From positions 78,479 through 142,478 of the forward strand of contig JAOARP010000017.1 in assembly GCA_025210525.1 (NCBI GenBank): DNA of 64,000 nucleotides, in the 5' to 3' direction. Made by a program: the position numbers and the translations under genes. This document shows positions 17,893-25,900 of the stretch, in pieces. The first letter of the stretch is position 1. The number at the start of each line of letters is the position of its first letter. Below the pieces are notes generated by a model. The model made no database searches, had not been told where the DNA came from, and saw only the letters and a program-made list of their open reading frames with translations. Source of the DNA: Marinisporobacter sp. (lineage in GTDB: Bacteria; Bacillota; Clostridia; Peptostreptococcales; Thermotaleaceae).

Positions 17893-18861
17893 ATGAAGAA
17901 ATTCTTTTTTCGAGTTTTTCTCTGCGTACTAATCTTGTCTAATATACCTGTCTATGCAGATTCTCAAGATTCCTATGTTATGCATACCATTCAAGCGGGA
18001 GATACTTATGAAAGAGTATCACAAAAATATGATAAGAATGTATATGAACTAAAAAAGATTAATCAAGAGGTAGGGAAAACTTTATACGCAGGGGATTTGA
18101 TAAAAATCAAACCTGTAAAAGAAGGAAAAAAAATTGCTATAAAAGTAGATGGAAAAGAAATTTTAACAGACCAATTACCTTATCTAGAAAATTCTCGTAC
18201 CTTTGTACCCATTCGATTCATTGCTGAGGCTTTAGATGTACAAGAAATCAACTGGGAAGCTAGTACGCAAACAGCAATGTTAAAACATAATGAAAAAACT
18301 CTATACTTACCAATGGGATCAAAGAGTGCAAGTGTAAATGGAATGAATATTGAGTTAGATGCACCGGTCAACGTGTACAAAGGAAGAACTTTTGTACCCG
18401 TTAGATTTGTTGCGGAAGCATTTGATTGTAATGTAACATGGGATGCGTATACACATACTGTGAATATTTATACATGGGAAAAGGATAAAATCTACTCAGA
18501 GGAAGATCTGTATTGGCTTTCAAGACTAGTACATGCTGAAGCAGAAGATGAACCTTTTGATGGGAAATTGGCAGTTGCCAATGTTATTATCAATAGGAAG
18601 TATAGTGATGAATTTCCAAATACAATTAAATCTGTTGTATTTGATGATAATTATGGGATTCAATTTACGCCTGTGAAAAACGGAAGAATTCACAATGAAC
18701 CGACTACAGAAAGTGTAGAAGCAGCAAGATTAGCTTTAGAAGGAAAGAACAATATTGGAGATTGCCTATATTTCTTGAATCCTAGAAAATCTAAAAATTT
18801 TTGGATTATAAACAACAGAAAGTATTATAGAACTATTCGATTGCATGATTTTTATATTTAA
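17893..18861 (+). CDS. SleB-type spore cortex/cell wall hydrolase with LysM and copper-amine-oxidase-N domains
   Basis: A 322-residue exported protein. It has a signal peptide (about 1-23), a LysM wall-binding domain (HTIQAGDTYERVSQKYDKN to IKIKP), a copper amine oxidase N-terminal-like domain made of two YLENSRTFVPIRFIAEAL / YKGRTFVPVRFVAEAF halves, and a C-terminal Hydrolase_2 domain starting at LYWLSRLVHAEAEDEP. The latter is the lytic-transglycosylase-like fold of SleB and CwlJ, with the catalytic glutamate expected in HAEAEDEP. Such enzymes depolymerise spore cortex or cell wall. It is monocistronic with an AGGAGGA site and its own terminator. A vegetative wall role is also possible. Confidence 0.88.
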   Translation: MKKFFFRVFLCVLILSNIPVYADSQDSYVMHTIQAGDTYERVSQKYDKNVYELKKINQEVGKTLYAGDLIKIKPVKEGKKIAIKVDGKEILTDQLPYLENSRTFVPIRFIAEALDVQEINWEASTQTAMLKHNEKTLYLPMGSKSASVNGMNIELDAPVNVYKGRTFVPVRFVAEAFDCNVTWDAYTHTVNIYTWEKDKIYSEEDLYWLSRLVHAEAEDEPFDGKLAVANVIINRKYSDEFPNTIKSVVFDDNYGIQFTPVKNGRIHNEPTTESVEAARLALEGKNNIGDCLYFLNPRKSKNFWIINNRKYYRTIRLHDFYI

Positions 18862-18875
18862 AATAGGGAGAGAAC

Positions 18876-18920
18876 ATAAAAACCTATCCTGCAATATTTA
18901 TTGCAGGATAGGTTTTTTAT
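18876..18920. terminator. Bidirectional terminator between hydrolase and signal peptidase genes
   Basis: A perfect 14-pair stem (AACCTATCCTGCAA with TTGCAGGATAGGTT) with a 6-base loop has T-runs on both strands. It serves two converging genes. Confidence 0.9.
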
Positions 18921-18948
18921 ATTTTAAATGAGCTTCTATAAGATGGAA

Positions 18949-19506
18949 TTATTTTTGTGAAGAGATTGCTCCAAAATTTGAAAGGGGTAATACCCTTATC
19001 AACACTTTTCCCTGAACTTTATTAATATCTATAAGCCCTAAATACCTGCTATCTACACTATTACCTCTATTGTCGCCCATAACAAAAATTTTACCTTTAG
19101 GAATTTCTTTTATATGAATATTACCGGGAGTAGTATTTCCATTGATATAGTTTTCTTCTAATTTTTTTCCGTTTACATAAACATTGCCATCATTTATAAA
19201 TAGTTCATCTCCTGGGACTGCAATTACTCTTTTGATGAGGCTCTTGTTTTTTCCTAGTTTTATTTTTTTTACAAAATTAAAGCTTTTAAGTTCTTCTTGT
19301 GAAAATTCTAATGTTGATTCAAAAGAAATAATATCTCCTTTCTTTATTTCATGGGTATTTTTCAAAATGAGATAATCATGGTCGCTTAAGGTTGGATACA
19401 TGGATAAGCCATCTACCATTAAGGGAGTAACAAATGTTGTAACAACTAATGCAATGACAACTGCTATTGCAATTGTTTTGAGCCATTCTAATATTTCTTT
19501 AATCAT
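18949..19506 (-). CDS. lepB: Signal peptidase I
   Basis: A 185-residue membrane serine protease that removes signal peptides from exported proteins. One N-terminal membrane helix (about 10-30) precedes the catalytic serine S35 in GLSMYPTL. The general-base lysine is K92 in SLIKRVIAVPGDE, and box E is GDNRGNSVDSR. The size fits the Gram-positive prokaryotic (P-type) enzymes with one anchor. An AGGAGG site is upstream. The gene stands alone between terminators. Confidence 0.95.
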   Translation of the reverse strand: MIKEILEWLKTIAIAVVIALVVTTFVTPLMVDGLSMYPTLSDHDYLILKNTHEIKKGDIISFESTLEFSQEELKSFNFVKKIKLGKNKSLIKRVIAVPGDELFINDGNVYVNGKKLEENYINGNTTPGNIHIKEIPKGKIFVMGDNRGNSVDSRYLGLIDINKVQGKVLIRVLPLSNFGAISSQK

Positions 19507-19651
19507 GGGGTCCTCCTTTTATCATTTAGGGTCATATTGTTGGTAAGTATAATAGAATTTAGTTAGATAAATCATATGATTTTCTACTTTACACATTATA
19601 TCATAAGTATTTGAAGGTATTGTTAAAATGTAAAGGTTTGTGTAAATAAAA

Positions 19652-19684
19652 TAAAAAAACCTGGGGAAAACACAGGTTTTTTAT
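19652..19684 (-). terminator. Terminator of the selenium/sulfur cluster
   Basis: An AAAAACCTG...CAGGTTTTT stem of about 8-10 pairs with a loop of about 9 bases. T-runs are present on both strands. It lies beyond the DUF3343 gene stop on the minus strand. Confidence 0.8.
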
Positions 19685-19722
19685 TACTTTATCCACAGGT
19701 GTTGGATAAAAAAGTTTGTATT

Positions 19723-19959
19723 TTATTCTTCATATACCAAAATATAATTCTTACCATCCACCTCAAAAATTTTTTCGATTTCTTCATTCACTAACTCATG
19801 AACATCTTGATTATGCTGAAATTTAGCTCCTATCCCACAATTAGAACTAAGTTTTCGTGGAACAGGCATGAGCTCACAAGACATATTATTTTTTTTTGCA
19901 TTTCTATCAAATTTTATAGCTCCTGAATGGGTGAAAAAAACGGCAACATATTCTTTCAT
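19723..19959 (-). CDS. DUF3343 family small protein, putative Se/S carrier
   Basis: A 78-residue protein matching the DUF3343 pattern (FFTHSGAIKFDRNAKK, LMPVPRKLSSNCGIG). The conserved cysteine in SSNCGIG is the family hallmark. DUF3343 proteins are small, recur next to YedE/TusA-type genes and desulfurases, and are proposed to carry sulfur or selenium. It follows the TusA-like gene by 10 bases in a three-gene minus-strand operon. Function is inferred from family and context only. Confidence 0.85.
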   Translation of the reverse strand: MKEYVAVFFTHSGAIKFDRNAKKNNMSCELMPVPRKLSSNCGIGAKFQHNQDVHELVNEEIEKIFEVDGKNYILVYEE

Positions 19960-19969
19960 ATAAGCTCCT

Positions 19970-20176
19970 TTATTTCTTTGCTAAGATCAAATAATCTTCA
20001 CCTAATTCCTTTATAGATAGATTATATCCAGCGTTTTTTAAAAATCTTGAGACATTATTTTTAGCTGTGTTGTTATCAACTATTACTTCGATATTTGATG
20101 GATTAGAAGTGATTGCATTTTTAGTCATTAAAACAGGTTGAGGACAAGACATGCCTCGTACATCAAGTTTATCCAA
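19970..20176 (-). CDS. TusA/SirA-like sulfurtransferase
   Basis: A 68-residue protein of the TusA/YedF family with the signature DVRGMSCPQPVLMTKNAI; C11 is the persulfide or perselenide carrier. It overlaps the YedE gene by 8 bases and is followed by DUF3343. In comparative genomics of selenium-using bacteria, YedE-TusA/YedF pairs track with selenophosphate synthesis, so a role in selenium handling is likely. A general sulfur relay cannot be excluded. Confidence 0.9.
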   Translation of the reverse strand: MDKLDVRGMSCPQPVLMTKNAITSNPSNIEVIVDNNTAKNNVSRFLKNAGYNLSIKELGEDYLILAKK

Positions 20177-21254
20177 CTTTTACATCCCCTTTCATTTTAC
20201 TTTCGCTATTTACCATTTCTGAGTTGAAATATCCTATTAGACCAACGATGATCAAGCAAGCGATGACAGCGATTTGTCCGTTTGGTGTAGGACCTTTAGG
20301 GCTTGATGCTAAACCAAAGTTATGACAAATTGCAGCACCAACAATCATTCCCATAACGGTGATAACAGAATCTGTATTTCCTTCACCAGAAAGGATTAAT
20401 TGTCTCATAGGACAACCACCAAGAAGAACAGAGGCCCATCCACATAAAACCATTCCTAAGAAGTTCCAAAGTCCATCAGCATGTGCAACAGGTTGACCTT
20501 CAAAACCAATATTGAAATAACCTAATAAAACATTTCCTATAAGTGTAAATACGAATATAGCAATAAATCCTGATAAAAGATAAGTATCCTTAAAAAGAAT
20601 TAAATCTCTTATTCCTCCAACCATGCATAATCTTGTTCTTTGAGCAAGAATACCTACAATAAGTCCTGCTGCTAAAGCTATAAAAATAGGTGCATGCATT
20701 TTACCAGGCCCTTTTTCACTGAAGAAAATAAATGCAGGTGCACTTACTAATAAAGCAATTAATAATACATTGACAATAGGGAAAACAAATCCTTCTGCTT
20801 TTGGCAATTTGTAGCTTCTCTTTAAGCTAAAGCCTTTATTTAAGAAGAATATTCCTAAACCAATTCCTACAACAAAGCCTGCAGTACCAAGGATGGCATT
20901 CAAATCTCCTCCACCAAGTCTTAAAACCATTCTAAGGGGACACCCTAAAAACATTAAAGCACCAATCATAACAGTAACTCCAAGAGTAAATCGAATAAAT
21001 GGAGAAGATCCTCCACGAACGCTAAATTCTTTTTTACTAACAGCAATAATGAAAGCACCTAAAACTAATCCCATGATTTCAGGTCTTAAGTACTGAACAA
21101 CAGCAGCTCTATGTAGACCTAATCCTCCTGCAATATCTCTTAAAAAGCAAGCAATACAAAATCCCATATTTACAGGGTTTCCAAATTTAACTAATAATAC
21201 AGCGATAATTCCAACAATTGCTCCTGTAAAGATGATTCCTTTTTTTTCTTCCAT
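20169..21254 (-). CDS. yedE: YedE/YeeE-family membrane transporter (selenium/sulfur)
   Basis: A 361-residue polytopic membrane protein of the YeeE/YedE family, with around nine to ten helices and two internal half-repeats. These carry the conserved cysteine motifs FLGCPLRMVLRLGGGD and LGGCPMRQLILSGEGN. Family members move thiosulfate; the YedE group is linked to selenium import. It heads a minus-strand operon with TusA-like and DUF3343 proteins, and a class V desulfurase is encoded divergently. A strong TAGGAGGG site lies before ATG 21254. Confidence 0.9.
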   Translation of the reverse strand: MEEKKGIIFTGAIVGIIAVLLVKFGNPVNMGFCIACFLRDIAGGLGLHRAAVVQYLRPEIMGLVLGAFIIAVSKKEFSVRGGSSPFIRFTLGVTVMIGALMFLGCPLRMVLRLGGGDLNAILGTAGFVVGIGLGIFFLNKGFSLKRSYKLPKAEGFVFPIVNVLLIALLVSAPAFIFFSEKGPGKMHAPIFIALAAGLIVGILAQRTRLCMVGGIRDLILFKDTYLLSGFIAIFVFTLIGNVLLGYFNIGFEGQPVAHADGLWNFLGMVLCGWASVLLGGCPMRQLILSGEGNTDSVITVMGMIVGAAICHNFGLASSPKGPTPNGQIAVIACLIIVGLIGYFNSEMVNSESKMKGDVKVG

Positions 21255-21421
21255 TCTACGTCCCTCCTAATTAATTTCTTCAATTTTGATATTAACAATA
21301 TATGGGCAAATTGTTAAATAGAACATTTCTATAGGTTTTTAAACAGAATAGAAATTATCTATTGTTGTTACGGAAGGACTGAAAAATATTATAAAATGGG
21401 AGAAGAACAGGGGGGATAATA

Positions 21422-22573
21422 GTGAAGGAAATCTATTTAGATAATGGTGCCACATCTTTTCCAAAGGCACCGGAGGTAGCTGAAAGTATGGTGAATTATT
21501 TAAAAACTATAGGCTGTAATATTAATAGAGGTGCTTATACATCATCCTTTGAAGCGGAAAATATTGTTTTTGAAACAAGAGAACTTTTTTGTGAGTTATT
21601 TCGCTTTGATAAGAGTGAAAATGTAGTTTTTACTAAAAATATTACAGAGAGCTTGAATGTATTGATCAAAGGAGTATTAAGAAAAAATGATCATGTAATC
21701 GTATCTTCTATGGAGCATAATGCAGTTATGAGACCTATTCATGCTTTAGAAGATGCGGGAATAACCTTTTCAAGAGTGCCTTGTGATGAATTAGGACAGT
21801 TAAATGCTGAAGACATCAAACAATATATAACACCTAATACAAAGGCAGTAGTTATGACTCATGCATCAAATGTATGTGGAACTGTATTGCCCCTTGAAGA
21901 AATAGGTAAAATATGTAAAAAACATGGAGTTTATTTTATCGTAGATACGGCTCAAACTGCTGGTTTTTTAGAAATCGATTATAAAAAACTAGGAGCAGAT
22001 GCTATTGCTTTTACAGGGCATAAGGGACTTTTAGGACCTCAAGGAATTGGAGGATTCATCATTAACGATGCATTAGCAGAATATATGAATCCTTTAATAG
22101 AAGGAGGAACAGGAAGTCTTTCTGAATATGAAAAGCAGCCCTGTTATATGCCGGATAAATTTGAAGCAGGAACCATGAATATTCCAGGGATTTATGGGCT
22201 CAATACAGCATTAAAATATATATTAAAAACAGGAATAGATGCTATAAGAGAGAAGGAACTATTTTTAGTAAAAAGATTTTTAGAGAAACTAAAAAACATA
22301 CCGGATATAAGAATAATCGGAAAGAAAGATATTGAGGGAAGAACAGCTGTTGTGTCTATAGATTTACCAAAATATGACAATGGGCAAATTTCCTATAGAC
22401 TTTATAAAGAGTTTGGAATTATGACAAGATGTGGTCTTCACTGTGCACCTTCAGCTCATAAAACATTAAAAACCTTTCCTGATGGGACTGTAAGATTTAG
22501 CTTTAGTCATTTTAATACAGAAGAGGAAGTAGATTTTACAATTGATAGCATTTATAAGTGTATGTATGGATAG
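21422..22573 (+). CDS. Class V PLP-dependent cysteine desulfurase / selenocysteine lyase family protein
   Basis: A 383-residue enzyme of the NifS/Csd superfamily. The PLP lysine is K201 in FTGHKGLLGPQGIGG, and the catalytic cysteine is likely C341 in TRCGLHCAPSAHK. These enzymes release sulfur or selenium from cysteine or selenocysteine and pass it to carriers such as TusA. It resembles the EF2568-type family that occurs in selenium clusters. The start is GTG 21422 with a GGGGGG site. It is divergent from YedE-TusA-DUF3343, sharing a 167-base control region. Substrate preference cannot be read from sequence. Confidence 0.9.
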   Translation: MKEIYLDNGATSFPKAPEVAESMVNYLKTIGCNINRGAYTSSFEAENIVFETRELFCELFRFDKSENVVFTKNITESLNVLIKGVLRKNDHVIVSSMEHNAVMRPIHALEDAGITFSRVPCDELGQLNAEDIKQYITPNTKAVVMTHASNVCGTVLPLEEIGKICKKHGVYFIVDTAQTAGFLEIDYKKLGADAIAFTGHKGLLGPQGIGGFIINDALAEYMNPLIEGGTGSLSEYEKQPCYMPDKFEAGTMNIPGIYGLNTALKYILKTGIDAIREKELFLVKRFLEKLKNIPDIRIIGKKDIEGRTAVVSIDLPKYDNGQISYRLYKEFGIMTRCGLHCAPSAHKTLKTFPDGTVRFSFSHFNTEEEVDFTIDSIYKCMYG

Positions 22574-22602
22574 ATTTTATGATGAACGTTTCAAAATCTA
22601 TC
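22569..22602 (+). other. Hairpin directly at the stop codon of the desulfurase gene
   Basis: A perfect 10-pair inverted repeat (GATAGATTTT with AAAATCTATC, 14-base loop) includes the TAG stop. No T-run follows. It may stabilise the transcript end, or it may be chance. Confidence 0.45.
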
Positions 22603-22666
22603 AACTGTAAGATCGTTTAACGAGTCAAAATAAAATAGTATAAGATACCTTGATTACGAAAGGTTT

Positions 22667-22692
22667 AACCTTGAAAAATCAAGGTTTTTTTT
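22667..22692 (+). terminator. Intrinsic terminator after the desulfurase gene
   Basis: A compact stem AACCTTGA / TCAAGGTT with an AAAA loop and a run of about eight T. A second ACCTTGATT just upstream (22658-22666) could pair with the same right arm, so an alternative fold is possible. Confidence 0.85.
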
Positions 22693-22916
22693 GTATAGCC
22701 CATGAGGTATGGTCTTTGAACAAATATGAGTATAGATTTTAGTGGAGTACATGAACATCAAAATAAGGAAAATCTATAAAGGACGTCATGACATGAATTT
22801 CTTGAAGGCAATGTGAAAAAAATTCCTATGTCTGGAGGAATAGGTAATTAGACATAGAAATAGGTATAAGATAGTAGAATTATCAAAATTTACTAATATT
22901 GAAAGGAGAAGAACGT
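22693..22916 (+). other. Leader/promoter region of the giant surface protein
   Basis: The space between terminator 22667 and GTG 22917. It contains several short direct and inverted matches (TATGTCTGGAGG and TTAGACATAG) but no riboswitch family that I recognise and no clear -35/-10 pair. The GAAAGGAGA ribosome site at 22901 fixes the GTG start. Confidence 0.4.
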
Positions 22917-25900
22917 GTGAAAAGAAAAGTAAAAGAAATTTTGAAAAACCTTTGCGTAAGTTTATTGATTATTTCAATAACTATATGTGGATTTCCCATA
23001 TCTATGATAGATAAAGTTTACGCAGAAGATGAAAATGTATCACCTGAAATAGCATTGAATGAAAGTTTTGAAGTTTTAATGGGGGAAGCTGAACTTGCTA
23101 AATTAATCGACAAAACAAAAGATCAATGGATTGCAGGAATATATCAGCTTCAAGAGGCAAATGATGGTGGTTATATTGCTAATGTCTTAAGATGTACAAT
23201 TGACCCTCCAGATGGACAAATAGATGAGAAAATTATTGTGAAATTTGATAAAGATTTTAAAATTGAGTGGTATAAGTCTTTAATGGAGCTAGGGATTGAT
23301 ATGAGCTACATATGTAGTGGGATAAAAGTTTTATCAGATGGGTATTTGCTCATGGGAAAGAATGGAGCACCTGAATATTGGACTTTGAAATTAGATGAAA
23401 ATGGTATGAAAACGGGAGAAATCCAAGGGCTTTATCAAAATCCAAATTATGATTCTGAATTTGTTTGCATGATACAAACAAATGATCAAGGATATTTTAT
23501 AATAGAAAAAGAAAATAGCTATGCGAATAATACATATGCATATAAAACTATAAAATTAGATGAAAATGGAGAAAATCCATCTGGGTTTACATTTGCATGC
23601 AGTTCAGAAGATCAATTATATAGCAGCACTCAAATTAATGATAGTTCATATATAGCTGTAGGTAAAAAGAATAACAATTATTGGGTTGTAAAGTTTGATA
23701 CAAATGGTGAAAAAATATGGGAAAAAACCTATGGTGGCAGTGGTGAAGATATAGCAAGGTACATATGGAAAACAAATGATGGAGGATCTATTATCGTTGG
23801 AAAAACAACATCTAATGATGGTGATATTACAGGCAATGATAATAATGATGCTGGGTGGATTATAAAAATAGATGAAGATGGAAATAGTCAATGGAAAAGA
23901 TCTCTTGAAATAGAGAATTTAAGAAATATCAATTTAAATAGCATCTATGAAGCAGATGAGGGAGGATATATGCTTTCTTTAAGTGGACAAGATGATGATT
24001 ATAAAACACAAAATAGAATGATTAAATTAATGTCTAATAAATTCTTAAGTAATATAAAAATTAATGGGGAAAATATAGAAAATTTTGCTACAGATAAAAT
24101 GAATTATGTAGTAAATGCAGAAAATAATCCAACAAGTATAAAGGTAGCAGGAATCTTAGCAGATGAAGCATCAAGTATGAAAATAGATGGTGACTTAGTA
24201 GAAAATAATGAAGAAAAAAGTATTGATTTAAATGAAGGAAAAACTAGTATTGCTATTGAGGTAGCAACTGGTGGAGATACAAGAACTTATACAATTATAG
24301 TTTATAATTATACTGCTCCAAAGGTACAGGAGCTAAAAAGCATAAAAACGGATGATGGCAGCTATATAAAAGCTAAAATAAAACAAACAAGTGATGGGGG
24401 ATATATTGCATTATCACAAAAACAGGAAACCGGTGGTACTGCACTCAGATTTGTTGCGATCAAATTGAAAGAAGATTTTAGAAAAAAATGGGAAACTGTA
24501 TTGGATACAGACTCAGAAATTAATTATCTAGATATACAAGAAACAGAGGATGGATATATTTGTTTAGGACAAAGTAATGATCAACATTATAAGGTTAAGA
24601 AATTAGATAGAAATGGAGATTTGTTATGGAAGGATACCTATTATAAAGGAAGTTATGATATTCCTATTAATTTAGAACAAACAAGTGATGGAGGATATAT
24701 TATCGTAGGAATGACGGGAAATGCTACATCAGGAAATATGGATGAATGGATATTAAAACTAGCTTCAGATGGAAGTCAAGAATGGCAAAAGACTTTTGGA
24801 GGAAGTGAAGATGATTATGCTACTTGTGTAAAACAAACAAGTGATGGAGGCTATGTTATAGGAGGAGTTACAGAATCTAGTGATGGAGATATATCCAATC
24901 AGGGAGAGCATGATATTTGGGTTATAAAGACAAATCCAAGTGGAGAAAAGCAATGGCAAAAGACCTATGGAGGAAGTGGAGCTGACACAATATATTCTAT
25001 TGAAGGTACGCAGGATGGGGGGTACATCGTAGCTAGTGCTACAAAATCTAATAATGGAGATGTATCAGGAAATCATGGGAATCAAGATTGCTGGATCATA
25101 AAGATAGGTGAAAATGGAACTCTTCAATGGCAAAAATGCTTTGGAGGGAGTGGCTATGATGTAGCATATTTTGTTGAAAAAACAAAAGATAATGGGTATG
25201 TAATAGGAAGTGCTACAGCATCTAATGAGATAATAGGAATGGGTAAAGAAGGAGATATTTGGGTATTTGAAATAGACGAAGAAGGAAATGTTAAATGGAA
25301 AAGGACTTTAGGATTTGATGTAATAGAGGATCAGAACTTCTTTAGTAAAACAAATGATGGAGGTCTTCTTGTTTCTGGGGAACCAGCGAATAAGGATGGA
25401 AATTTCTTTAACAATTGGGCAGTGAAATTAGGGGATGATCCACCAAGTTCGGATAATTTACTAAATGATCTGAAAATCAATGGAGAAACTGTATCAGGAT
25501 TTGTATATAACCAATATGAATATGGATATGAAGTGGAAAATCAAATAAGTAGTATTAATATAGCAGCTCAATTATCAGACAATAAAGCAAGTATGAAAAT
25601 GAATGGAGCTGTAGTAACAAGTGAAGAGACAAAAGCTATTTCGTTGAATGTAGGAGAAAATACTATAAATATTGAAGTAACAGCAGAAAATGGGACTACA
25701 AAAATTTATACTATAAAAGTAAAAAGAAAAAAAGAAGATATAGAAGAAACGAATGTGTTCTTAAATGATTTAAGTATTGAGGGAGAAACTGTATCAGGTT
25801 TTGTATATAACCAATATGAATATGAATATGAAGTAGAAAATCATATAAACAGTATTAATATCGTAGCTCAATTATCAGATCATACAGCAAGTATGAAAAT

